Part shown: piece by piece, positions 1-5,951 of the stretch
Layout of the letters: each line of letters opens with the position of its first letter
Numbering within the stretch: the first letter of the stretch is position 1
Virus record (IMG/VR): IMGVR_UViG_3300021962_000023
Span: 1 to 64,000 of that record
DNA from: a virus
DNA: 64,000 bases
Strand: one strand, 5' to 3'
Notes under the pieces: generated by a model
Told to the model about the DNA's origin: nothing
Seen by the model: the letters and a program-made list of their open reading frames with translations, nothing else
The model's database searches: none
Position numbers and translations under genes: made by a program

Positions 1-47
1 CCCTAAATGCACCAAAAACATTTGTGCTACCGCTACACCATCGGGCA
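1..47 (-). tRNA. tRNA-Gln(TTG), 3' part cut by window edge
   Basis: The acceptor 5' strand (TGCCCGA), a D arm with AGCGGTA, and an anticodon arm AATGT/GCATT around loop TTTTGGT are present on the minus strand. The T arm and 3' end lie left of the window. It is the last visible tRNA of the leftward array. Confidence 0.85.
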
Positions 48-128
48 ATAATCTCAAGCATTCTACTCCCCGCAGTACGGAATTGTATCTTACTTAGCCC
101 ATCGTTAGCGGTATGGGTACTTGAGTTG

Positions 129-200
129 AGCAGATGATAGGAATCGAACCTACGTCTCCTACTTGGAAGGAAGGAGTAATGACCATTATACGACATCTGC
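129..200 (-). tRNA. tRNA-Gly(TCC)
   Basis: Acceptor GCAGATG pairs with CATCTGC. The T loop is TTCGATT and the anticodon loop CTTCCAA. The anticodon stem has one T-T mismatch. No CCA is encoded. Confidence 0.9.
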
Positions 201-256
201 ATTTAGTGGATGAACAACATCTATCGTTCTTTTGGCTTCCCACTAAAGCCCATTGG

Positions 257-329
257 AGCGGAAGACCAGATTCGAACTGGCGACCTATTGCTTGGCAAGC
301 AATCGCTCTACCAACTGAGCTACTTCCGC
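257..329 (-). tRNA. tRNA-Gly(GCC)
   Basis: Acceptor GCGGAAG pairs with CTTCCGC, the anticodon loop is TTGCCAA with stem ATTGC/GCAAT, and the T loop is TTCGAAT. CCA is encoded just downstream (254-256), unlike most tRNAs here. A GTGTAGG/CCTACAC hairpin (335-341 with 351-357) lies just upstream of it. Confidence 0.93.
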
Positions 330-468
330 AATTTGTGTAGGATACGCCCACCTACACCACACTTTTAGTAGTATGTTACCACACTACCACGTTTCGAGTT
401 GTTTAACGACCTACTCTAAATGTCATCCGCCAGGGTGTGCTTCACGTTAAACCCGGAGACGCTTATGG

Positions 469-542
469 TGGACCAAACAGGGCTCGAACCTGTGACCTTG
501 TCGTTATGAGCGACCTGCTCTAACCATCTGAGCTATAAGTCC
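469..542 (-). tRNA. tRNA with CAT anticodon, probably tRNA-Ile2 (lysidine type)
   Basis: Acceptor GGACTTA pairs with TTGGTCC, the discriminator is A and CCA is encoded (466-468). The anticodon loop is CTCATAA. The body (GGAC start, TAGCTCAGATGGTTAGAGCA, AAGGTC variable region) resembles bacterial tRNA-Ile2 more than elongator Met, so after C34-to-lysidine change it would read AUA codons. The Ile2 assignment is inference. The CAT anticodon is certain. Confidence 0.85.
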
Positions 543-671
543 AAATTATAGAAAGGATTCGGGTCTTTCAGGGTTACTGATGATGAATGCGGGCTTAAAG
601 TCGTACTACTAACCCTTTTTCAAACCTATACCCCATAAGTTCATCATTACAGCTTCACTACCTTTCTATTG

Positions 672-744
672 TGGAGGTACAGAGATTCGAACTCTGGATT
701 CCTGCGTGCAAGGCAAGTGTGTTAGCCAACTATACCATACCCCC
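672..744 (-). tRNA. tRNA-Ala(TGC)
   Basis: Acceptor GGGGGTA pairs with TACCTCC, anticodon stem CTTGC/GCAGG encloses loop CTTGCAC, and the T loop is TTCGAAT. No CCA is encoded. Confidence 0.9.
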
Positions 745-749
745 AATCG

Positions 750-834
750 TACTCGGGGCCGGACTCGAACCGGCACGGACCTTTCGGTCCAAAGGATTTT
801 AAGTCCTTCGTGGCTACCATTACACCACCCGAGC
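750..834 (-). tRNA. tRNA-Leu(TAA)
   Basis: It has a class II variable arm (GGACC-GAAA-GGTCC). The anticodon stem AGGA/TCCT encloses a loop with TAA, and acceptor GCTCGGG pairs with CCCGAGT (G-T end pair). The Ala tRNA 3' to it is only 5 bases away. Confidence 0.92.
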
Positions 835-836
835 AT

Positions 837-1079
837 TTAATATCCTATTTCATCTTTAATCTTCCATTGGGTATCGTGTGGAATTCGTTCAATTCTTTCA
901 ACTGGAACAAACCCATCAAACCCACTTTCTTTAACATCTTCAAAATGTTCAATGGTGTCCAAATAGAAACCAAATGAATATCTGATGTATTGGAATTTAT
1001 CACCATCCCAATATGCCACATGGTTGTTTCTACTAAACCCGTTATACCAGCCTTCCTTTATTTCACTTTTTGGTATCAT
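837..1079 (-). CDS. small hypothetical protein within tRNA array
   Basis: An 80-residue soluble protein starting MIPKSEIKEG, rich in aromatic and acidic residues, with no signal peptide or membrane segment. The tRNA-Leu gene starts 3 bases past its stop and tRNA-Arg(TCT) ends about 20 bases upstream. It therefore fills the gap between tRNAs exactly, as inserted phage genes often do. The amphipathic sequence and full use of the gap support coding. I recognise no family. Confidence 0.6.
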   Translation of the reverse strand: MIPKSEIKEGWYNGFSRNNHVAYWDGDKFQYIRYSFGFYLDTIEHFEDVKESGFDGFVPVERIERIPHDTQWKIKDEIGY

Positions 1080-1099
1080 AATAACTTTTTTAATTTACG

Positions 1100-1173
<74 letters not shown>

Positions 1174-1178
1174 ATATG

Positions 1179-1252
1179 CGGTGTATACGAGATTCGAACT
1201 CGTGGTCTCTTCCGTGACAGGGAAGCATGTTAGGCCTCTACACCAATACACC
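1179..1252 (-). tRNA. tRNA-Asp(GTC)
   Basis: Acceptor GGTGTAT pairs with ATACACC, the discriminator is G as expected for Asp, and anticodon stem TTCC/GGAA encloses CTGTCAC. Confidence 0.93.
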
Positions 1253-1370
1253 AAATTTTCGGAACTTATGGATTTTCACCACCGAAATCTCTTCTCCCAA
1301 CTAGCCTCATTGAGTGAGTGTTATCGCGTAATTCGTCATTCCTAATCTAAAGTAATTAATTTTAGATTTG

Positions 1371-1443
1371 AGCCTCCAGTCGGAATCGAACCAACGACCT
1401 ACTGATTACAAATCAGTTGCTCTACCTGCTGAGCTATGGAGGC
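1371..1443 (-). tRNA. tRNA-Thr(TGT)
   Basis: Acceptor GCCTCCA pairs with TGGAGGC, anticodon stem CTGAT/ATCAG encloses TTTGTAA, and the T loop is TTCGATT. An AATCTAAA/TTTAGATT hairpin lies just 3' of it. Confidence 0.93.
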
Positions 1444-1451
1444 AATTTGTA

Positions 1452-1487
1452 GTAAGAGAGATGTCACAGCCACCTCATCTCTCTTAC
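1452..1487 (-). ncRNA. 12-bp hairpin in tRNA spacer
   Basis: GTAAGAGAGATG (1452-1463) is perfectly complementary to CATCTCTCTTAC (1476-1487) with a 12-base loop. No U-run follows on either strand, so it is not a plain terminator. A second weaker repeat (TCACATA at 1492-1498, TATGTGA at 1539-1545) fills the rest of the spacer. It is probably a processing signal or a small stable RNA between tRNAs. Confidence 0.5.
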
Positions 1488-1549
1488 CTATTCACATACT
1501 AACGGCTCAATGTGGCTTGACCGAATTAAAGTGGCTGATATGTGAGTTG

Positions 1550-1623
1550 TACTCCGTACGGGGTTCGAACCCGTAAGCTCTCCCGTGAAAGGGGAGTGTC
1601 CTAACCAATTAGACGAACGGAGC
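1550..1623 (-). tRNA. tRNA-Glu(TTC)
   Basis: Acceptor GCTCCGT pairs with ACGGAGT, anticodon stem CTCCC/GGGAG encloses CTTTCAC, and the T loop is TTCGAAC. It is the first tRNA after the promoter at 1658-1689. Confidence 0.93.
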
Positions 1624-1657
1624 GTTACTTATTAAACCATTATTTCAAAGAACATTA

Positions 1658-1689
1658 CAAATATACGAAAAGTTTTTTATAATGTCAAG
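1658..1689 (-). promoter_or_regulatory. Bacteroidetes-type promoter for the distal tRNA block
   Basis: On the minus strand the -33 TTGAC is followed after about 20 bases by CG and the -7 element TATATTTG. Transcription would start near 1651 and run into tRNA-Glu. Confidence 0.7.
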
Positions 1690-1709
1690 TACTTTTATAT
1701 ATTTATTTT

Positions 1710-2165
1710 TTACATTTTTACTAAATGGTCCGCACAATATGTTGCGATTGGACCTAAAGTTTTGTATCGTACATTATAACCCATACCTTCAACCATACCT
1801 ACCGCTTGTCTGAACACTTCATTAGATTTGTATTTAGGGTCTGGATTTAAATCCACATCAATCCAAGTTGCTTTTTGAACTCCGGCATTTCGTAATTCTT
1901 CTGCTACTTCAACTGAAAACCAAACTTCATTTAATAATCTTACTGAACGAGTGTACTCTCTCGGTGCATTCCACCGATTGTATAATACATGCGCTCCTCT
2001 ACCTGGCGTATATAATGCTACAACAATTGCATAGATAGTTTTATCTCTGAAGTTTTGTGAATCACATCCAATTAGTATTTCAACTCCTTCATGTTCATTC
2101 ATATATTCAGCGATATATGTTTCTAATTCAACTTTCGTTCCATCATGTAGTTTTCTATAAACCAT
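1710..2165 (-). CDS. DUF458/YkuK-like RNase H-fold protein
   Basis: The protein shows the DUF458 (YkuK) signature: IGCDSQNF near the N-terminus, a PGRGAHVLYNRW segment, WIDVDLNPDPKYKS, and VGMVEGMGYNVRYKTLGP near the end. This family has an RNase H-like fold with conserved Asp residues. Its substrate is not settled. I chose the ATG at 2165 (MVYRKLHD, 151 residues). An in-frame ATG at 2189 would place the first codons inside the adjacent tRNA-Leu(TAG) gene. It sits alone between tRNA blocks, which suggests a role linked to RNA metabolism, but that is inference. Confidence 0.8.
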   Translation of the reverse strand: MVYRKLHDGTKVELETYIAEYMNEHEGVEILIGCDSQNFRDKTIYAIVVALYTPGRGAHVLYNRWNAPREYTRSVRLLNEVWFSVEVAEELRNAGVQKATWIDVDLNPDPKYKSNEVFRQAVGMVEGMGYNVRYKTLGPIATYCADHLVKM

Positions 2166-2182
2166 ATCATTATTATTTATTG

Positions 2183-2257
2183 TACCCATAGAAGGACTCG
2201 AACCTTCAATTGTGTGGTGTCTAAAGCCACTGCGTATTCCAATTCCGCCATACGGGT
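2183..2257 (-). tRNA. tRNA-Leu(TAG)
   Basis: Acceptor ACCCGTA pairs with TATGGGT, and the Leu-like D arm has GCGGAATTGG. The anticodon arm GTGGC/ACCAC encloses TTTAGAC, with a C-A mismatch at the loop end. The variable region is only about six bases, short for Leu. Confidence 0.78.
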
Positions 2258-2266
2258 GTGTTTCCG

Positions 2267-2352
2267 TAGAGAGTAAGGGGTTCGAACCCTTGCGACTTTT
2301 ACATCCTACCTGTTTAGCAAACAGGCCCCTTCACCAACTTGGGTAACTCTCT
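2267..2352 (-). tRNA. tRNA-Ser(GCT)
   Basis: Acceptor AGAGAGT pairs with ACTCTCT, anticodon stem CCTGT/ACAGG encloses TTGCTAA, and there is a long class II variable arm. It is the only Ser tRNA in the window. Others may lie to the left. Confidence 0.92.
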
Positions 2353-2356
2353 ATTG

Positions 2357-2431
2357 GGGTGATTAATGGGATTCGAACCCATGCTATCAGTACCACAAAC
2401 TGACGTGCTAACCGCTAACACTATAAACACC
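2357..2431 (-). tRNA. tRNA-His(GTG)
   Basis: Anticodon stem TCAGT/ACTGA encloses TTGTGGT, acceptor GGTGTTT pairs with AATCACC with one T-T mismatch, and the T loop is TTCGAAT. Confidence 0.88.
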
Positions 2432-2499
2432 ATATTTTGTATAATATATTATTCATTTACCCCTAAATACCAGGGGTTTGTATCATATATTATACATCG

Positions 2500-2569
2500 T
2501 TGCATGTATGAGGTTCGAACTCATTTGGTCATCCTTATGAGAGATAACTCTTTTCCTCTAAGCCATGCA
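2500..2569 (-). tRNA. tRNA-Met(CAT), probably elongator
   Basis: Anticodon loop CTCATAA lies in a weak TATCT/GGATG stem. Acceptor TGCATGG pairs with ACATGCA except for a G7-A66 mismatch, and the T loop is TTCGAAC. With the initiator (5713-5783) and Ile2-like (469-542) copies assigned, this is most simply elongator Met. Confidence 0.8.
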
Positions 2570-2574
2570 GTTTG

Positions 2575-2646
2575 AGTCAAGTATTGGATTCGAACCAATG
2601 TAAAAGGTTTTGCAGACCTCCACCTAACCAACTCGGTCAACCTGAC
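2575..2646 (-). tRNA. tRNA-Cys(GCA)
   Basis: Acceptor GTCAGGT pairs with ACTTGAC, the discriminator is T as expected for Cys, D stem is ACC/GGT and anticodon stem GAGGT/ACCTT encloses CTGCAAA. Confidence 0.9.
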
Positions 2647-2653
2647 ATTATGT

Positions 2654-2723
2654 AGTCCTATTAGGATTCGAACCCAAACTTCTTCATCCGTAGTGAAGGG
2701 TGCTATCCGTTACACCATAGAAC
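2654..2723 (-). tRNA. tRNA-Arg(ACG)
   Basis: Acceptor GTTCTAT pairs with ATAGGAC, anticodon stem CTTCA/TGAAG encloses CTACGGA. A34 would need host TadA to become inosine. Confidence 0.9.
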
Positions 2724-2728
2724 CATTA

Positions 2729-2926
2729 TTACTTCCATTGAGTTTTTCGGTTGTGTTTCCAACTTTTATACTCTCTGAACTTATGTGAATAAATTGGTTT
2801 ACCATTTCCATGTCTACCCCAAATCTTTGATGGTGCACAATCATAATACCAACTACCACATCTTTTAGAACAAATGAAACAATAGTTCCATTCCATTCTC
2901 ATTCGTTTTACTCTTTCTTCTTTCAT
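2729..2926 (-). CDS. small Cys-rich, probably zinc-binding protein
   Basis: A 65-residue, strongly basic protein with a CFICSKRC motif near residue 16 followed by a single later Cys (YYDCAPSK), Trp- and Lys-rich towards the end. The CxxC pair suggests a small zinc knuckle. It exactly fills the gap between tRNA-Arg(ACG) and the tRNA-Trp block. The start could also be Met9 or Met11. Family not recognised. Confidence 0.5.
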   Translation of the reverse strand: MKEERVKRMRMEWNYCFICSKRCGSWYYDCAPSKIWGRHGNGKPIYSHKFREYKSWKHNRKTQWK

Positions 2927-2988
2927 TTTACATTAGGTTTGTTTACCTAATGCTTGTCAAATAATTGTTTCATAGTTTTACATTTTTG

Positions 2989-3059
2989 CACCCCCTAAAG
3001 GATTCGAACCTTTATCTGCGGTTTTGGAGACCGATATGCTACCATTGCACCAAAGAGAT
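2989..3059 (-). tRNA. tRNA-Trp(CCA)
   Basis: Anticodon stem CGGT/ACCG encloses CTCCAAA. Acceptor ATCTCTT pairs with AGGGGGT through several G-T wobbles, and the discriminator is G as expected for Trp. Confidence 0.9.
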
Positions 3060-3063
3060 ATTT

Positions 3064-3136
3064 AATACGAACATTGACCGGGTTGTGGGTATTCTCCACT
3101 ACTAGTCAGGTTTCAGCCACCCGGTTGATTCGTATT
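3064..3136 (-). ncRNA. structured spacer between tRNA-Ile and tRNA-Trp
   Basis: An outer stem AATACGAA/TTCGTATT (3064-3071 with 3129-3136) encloses an inner stem ACCGGGT/ACCCGGT (3077-3083 with 3119-3125). The spacer can therefore fold as one closed unit the size of a tRNA, but it is not a tRNA. It may be a small stable RNA or a processing signal. Confidence 0.5.
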
Positions 3137-3137
3137 G

Positions 3138-3211
3138 TTGGTAGTGCGGGATTCGAACCTGCCACCTTCTCGGTATCAGCGAGATGCTCTAACCAAATGA
3201 GCTAACTACCA
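3138..3211 (-). tRNA. tRNA-Ile(GAT)
   Basis: Acceptor TGGTAGT pairs fully with ACTACCA, anticodon stem TCTCG/CGAGA encloses CTGATAC. Confidence 0.93.
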
Positions 3212-3217
3212 GTGTTG

Positions 3218-3294
3218 TCGGAATGGCTGGATTCGAACCAACGAGTTCTCCACGTCCCAAACGTGGCGGGGTAACCTGACTCCCCAACATTCCG
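3218..3294 (-). tRNA. tRNA-Pro(TGG)
   Basis: Acceptor CGGAATG pairs with CATTCCG, anticodon stem CCACG/CGTGG encloses TTTGGGA. Confidence 0.93.
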
Positions 3295-3343
3295 TTATTG
3301 TACTTCCTATGTGCAGAGTTGTCTAGTACTAACCATTCTCCAG

Positions 3344-3417
3344 TGAACCCGAATGGACTCGAACCATTGACTCCCTCATTAAAAGTGAGGTGCTCTAACC
3401 GACTGAGCTACGGATTC
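3344..3417 (-). tRNA. tRNA-Lys(TTT)
   Basis: Acceptor GAATCCG pairs with CGGGTTC, anticodon stem CCTCA/TGAGG encloses CTTTTAA. Confidence 0.93.
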
Positions 3418-3480
3418 ATAATAAAGTTATTTCTGTCTAATAAAGATAATCACTTTATTGTTCAAATATCACTTTAGTTG

Positions 3481-3553
3481 TGGAGCCTCAAGGAATCGAA
3501 CCTTGTCCTCTAGTTCTTCAGACTAGCGTACGCACCAGCTATACCAAAGCTCC
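3481..3553 (-). tRNA. tRNA-Phe(GAA)
   Basis: Acceptor GGAGCTT pairs with AGGCTCC, anticodon stem CTAGT/ACTAG encloses CTGAAGA. Confidence 0.93.
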
Positions 3554-3559
3554 ATTTTG

Positions 3560-3641
3560 TGCCGCCGGTAGGACTCGAACCTACGAACTCCGAAGAGGAG
3601 GGATTTACAGTCCCTTGCAATTGCCACTATGCGACGTCGGC
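3560..3641 (-). tRNA. tRNA-Tyr(GTA)
   Basis: Anticodon stem AGGGA/TCCCT encloses CTGTAAA, with a class II variable arm (CTCC-TCTTC-GGAG). Acceptor GCCGACG pairs with CGGCGGC with one A-G mismatch. Confidence 0.92.
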
Positions 3642-3650
3642 GTTAAATGG

Positions 3651-3724
3651 TAGAAGATATAGGATTCGAACCTATGACCCTTTGGATGTAAACCAAATGC
3701 TCTAACCGACTGAGCTAATCTTCT
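3651..3724 (-). tRNA. tRNA-Val(TAC)
   Basis: Acceptor AGAAGAT pairs with ATCTTCT, anticodon stem TTTGG/CCAAA encloses TTTACAT. Confidence 0.93.
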
Positions 3725-3730
3725 ATTTTG

Positions 3731-3802
3731 AGGGAAGGGAGAATTTCGAAATCTCGACCTGATGATTAACAGTCATCCGCTCTGCCTCTGAGCTACCAAC
3801 CC
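3731..3802 (-). tRNA. tRNA-Asn(GTT), with stem mismatches
   Basis: Anticodon stem GATGA/TCATC encloses CTGTTAA. Acceptor GGGTTGG pairs with CCTTCCC only through its G-C ends, with two T-T mismatches in the middle. The T stem has T-T where G53-C61 is nearly universal. It may be decaying or need RNA repair or editing. Confidence 0.75.
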
Positions 3803-3803
3803 A

Positions 3804-3843
3804 AAACAAAAAACCCCTTAACTTTGTTATCAGTTAAGGGGTT
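3804..3843 (-). terminator. intrinsic terminator of the structured noncoding unit
   Basis: AACCCCTTAAC (3812-3822) pairs with GTTAAGGGGTT (3833-3843), an 11-bp stem. On the minus strand it is followed by TTTTGTTTT. It separates the upstream noncoding transcript from the tRNA-Asn block. Confidence 0.75.
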
Positions 3844-3875
3844 CTTCAAATATTTTCTATTTAAATCTTACATCA

Positions 3876-4034
3876 TTATCCTTTGTTGATGTCCCTTAAC
3901 TTTGTACTAATATAATCCACCTTGCCTAAATTCAAGACTGCCGGATTTGCTATCGTACTAAACATACCAATCCCTTGCCACTCATTTCTTTGAGTTGCCA
4001 GTGAACAAATTGTATGTAAGTTAAGAGTTTTCAT
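3876..4034 (-). CDS. possible small protein at the 3' end of the noncoding unit
   Basis: A 52-residue frame beginning MKTLNLHTIC, ending ISTKLRDINKG, lies between the structured RNA and the terminator. Its start follows an A/T-rich leader (ATATTAACA before ATG) like those of other genes here. A longer in-frame start at 4118 gives an improbable Phe/Tyr-rich N-terminus, so I use 4034. No family recognised. It may be noncoding. Confidence 0.4.
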   Translation of the reverse strand: MKTLNLHTICSLATQRNEWQGIGMFSTIANPAVLNLGKVDYISTKLRDINKG

Positions 4035-4119
4035 TGTTAATATATATCTAAAAAAATAATAATCGTTTGTTTTTATAAAAAAAAGTAATTCAATTTCAAA
4101 ATACGCCAACCAAGTCATG

Positions 4120-5415
4120 CTCTGGTTAATATCAGCCTCATTAAATTACTTTTACTAATTAGCTAAAAGAGGAAAGTTTTGTAGGGTGGTACTTTCCAAA
4201 GGCCTAGCTACAGCCGTTGATTACCATCAACATAATTCGTATTGTTGAGATTGTTTAAGGTAAAAATCCCCTACGGAAAACCATACTATTCTATATTTGT
4301 CATTTTTTATTTAAGTGGAACTTTTAGTTATGGAAAGTACATCCAGCTATCTACATTAAACCACTACGAAGAGCGGTGCGAAGGTTTTGCTCCCCCTCCT
4401 CCTATCTGGAATGATAGGCGTGCTACTATTACACCAATACCGCTTATATAAGGATGAGAATACTCCTTTTTGTGAACCAGCTTTCGAAAGATTATTGTTT
4501 CCTTTCTTTTCCACTTCCTTTTGAGAAGTACCAATTCAATGTGGGTTGGTAATGCCAACCAATCATAGAGTTTCAGATTACTCTCTCCCTACTTATTTTC
4601 TTCAACCCTGCCGAGCTGATTCACACTTGCGATGTTAGAAACCTTTCAAAAGAATCACAGACCTCTTGCGGAGGTATCGTGGCAGGGAACAACTCCCTAC
4701 TATGTACACACCTTTCATCTGAAACTGGTAAACACTTTTGCTCTTTTAGTTTTATAGTTTGCACCTAAAGCAAATTTGAGTTTTGGTTTGTAGATGGATT
4801 CGAGTAGTGGTTTACCACCAGCTCCGTTATCTTTTGAACAACAGAATACTTTACTACTCAATGTGATATCCCTATCACCATACTTCAAGTCATCTTCAAT
4901 AGAAGGGATTGGTGTCCCAGTCTAAAGGATAATAACAACACCACTTGTACATTATCTTATCTTGCGTCCTTTCGGATAGCTTGATTCTCAAGACCACTTT
5001 AGTATTGAATCACGCAATGATAAGGAGAGATTAAGTCCTTACTTCTCACAATAATTCTATGAGTTATTCTTATTGATGTTCCCATCTCAACTGAACAATC
5101 TACATTTGCCCAGTCATTCCGGCTCTTCGATGATAGTGTTACCCCCACCTACAAAGTCAGAATGATATCTCACTTGCCTACTTGAGCTTGCTCTCTTTTG
5201 GAGAGTAGCCGCAAACCGTCTAACCAAACGATTCACTTTATCCTACTTTCGTAGTTTATTTCACGACCATAGGCGGCCGTTGTTACACTATGTAGAACGA
5301 ATCTACTATGTGTAATCTTTTTACGAATAATTGAAATGTTGTACATTTAATGGGCGTCTTATTTACGATTAGTCTACTATCCCACAATTATTATATGTTA
5401 AAGAACTTTTGTTTT
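4120..5415 (-). ncRNA. giant structured noncoding RNA (GOLLD/ROOL-like candidate)
   Basis: About 1.3 kb has no plausible gene but many perfect inverted repeats. Examples: GTTTCAG/CTGAAAC (4570-4576 with 4719-4725) enclosing CCCTGCC/GGCAGGG (4606-4612 with 4681-4687) enclosing ACCTC/GAGGT (4661-4675); GTGATA-TCCC-TATCAC (4863-4878); CTTATC-TTGCGT with ACGCAA-GATAAG (4956-4967 with 5012-5024); GGTTGG/CCAACC (4544-4560); TTACAC/GTGTAA (5283-5315). Tandem promoters lie upstream (5423-5686) and an intrinsic terminator downstream (3804-3843). Giant ornate RNAs of the GOLLD and ROOL classes are known from phages, often beside tRNAs and sometimes containing one. Here a tRNA-like element sits at 4372-4443. 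Assignment to a known class is inference. Confidence 0.6.
4372..4443 (-). tRNA. tRNA-like element, Gly(TCC)-like, noncanonical D and T loops
   Basis: A 72-base cloverleaf can be drawn: acceptor GCGGTAT/GCACCGC, D stem GTGT/GCAC, anticodon stem CCTAT/ATAGG, T stem GGGGG/CCTTC. The D loop AATAGTA lacks the G18-G19 pair and the T loop is AGCAAAA instead of TTCRANN, so the elbow contact is lost. The anticodon loop CATTCCAG has eight bases (or six if its ends pair) and contains TTCC. It is not a normal tRNA: either a decayed tRNA-Gly or a tRNA mimic inside the structured RNA. Confidence 0.5.
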
Positions 5416-5422
5416 GTTTTAA

Positions 5423-5453
5423 CAAATATACGAAAACTTTTTCAAACTTCCTA
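5423..5453 (-). promoter_or_regulatory. promoter P-a of the structured RNA unit
   Basis: The minus strand carries -7 TATATTTG (5430-5423) preceded by CG and AGTTTT, and a weak -33 TTAGGAAG. The predicted start near 5416 opens straight into the noncoding region. Confidence 0.65.
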
Positions 5454-5529
5454 ATATTTTTAAAACTTTTTTTTTATAAATTTGAATACCGAGTATCTTT
5501 CATCACCTATAAGTTTCTCATTTACTATG

Positions 5530-5561
5530 TAAAGATAATACTTTTTTTTCAGATTTCCAAA
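5530..5561 (-). promoter_or_regulatory. promoter P-b upstream of the structured RNA unit
   Basis: On the minus strand -33 TTTGG is followed after 19-20 bases by -7 TATCTTTA. It is one of three tandem promoters within 265 bases. Confidence 0.6.
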
Positions 5562-5654
5562 TAAACTTTCAAATTTATTTTAATTTTTTTTGTTGAACAT
5601 TTTCAGCTATGTTTACTTACACCATATATGCTTCTTACTTCTGAATCAACAATA

Positions 5655-5686
5655 CAAATATACGAAACTTTTTTCATATATCCAAA
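5655..5686 (-). promoter_or_regulatory. promoter P-c, 3' of the initiator tRNA
   Basis: -33 TTTGG and -7 TATATTTG on the minus strand, 20 bases apart. The short RNA it starts can fold through GTTGA-TTCAG pairing with CTGAA-TTCAAC before the next promoter. Confidence 0.7.
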
Positions 5687-5712
5687 TAATTTTTCAATTA
5701 TTTTTTCTTTAG

Positions 5713-5783
5713 TTGCGCAGGAAGGAATCGAACCTCCATCTCTGGGTTATGAGCCCTGTATGCTACCTTTACACCACCGCACG
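5713..5783 (-). tRNA. initiator tRNA-fMet(CAT)
   Basis: The anticodon loop is CTCATAA. The acceptor CGTGCGG faces CTGCGCA, so position 1 is C and 72 is A and they cannot pair. The anticodon stem ends in three G-C pairs (GGG/CCC). The C1xA72 mismatch and the three G-C pairs are the two hallmarks of bacterial initiator tRNA, used by formyltransferase and for P-site entry. It stands apart from the main array with its own promoter. Confidence 0.88.
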
Positions 5784-5914
5784 ATATAATTTATAAGAAC
5801 TTTTACAAAATGGTAAGTGATATCCGGCTTTATTAACCCCCTACATATAGAGGAAGTAGTCACTCATTCGGTTTTATTAGATGATGGCTTCAACCACTCT
5901 CTCATTTTGTTATA

Positions 5915-5946
5915 CAAATATACGAAAGTTTTTTTTAACTTCCAAA
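5915..5946 (-). promoter_or_regulatory. promoter for initiator tRNA
   Basis: -33 TTTGG and -7 TATATTTG on the minus strand. The transcript leader (about 5908-5784) has a possible closing stem (ACAAAATG with CATTTTGT) and two tiny overlapping frames of 13 and 8 codons, which may be chance. Confidence 0.7.
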
Positions 5947-5951
5947 TATAT

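Noticed and set aside
94-351. Open frames across the tRNA array, such as 94-351 and 985-1233
   Set aside because: They run through two or more tRNA genes and contain translated T-loop and anticodon stretches; none looks like protein.
4242-4558. Short frames of 64-69 codons in the structured RNA region
   Set aside because: Composition matches the folded RNA, the frames cross the tRNA-like element, and there is no codon bias or motif.
4119-5415. 16S/23S rRNA fragment
   Set aside because: No recognisable conserved rRNA stretches such as the anti-Shine-Dalgarno end or sarcin-ricin loop were found.
5784-5908. Two tiny frames (13 and 8 codons) in the initiator tRNA leader
   Set aside because: Too short and without motif; overlapping ATGA-like arrangement may be chance.
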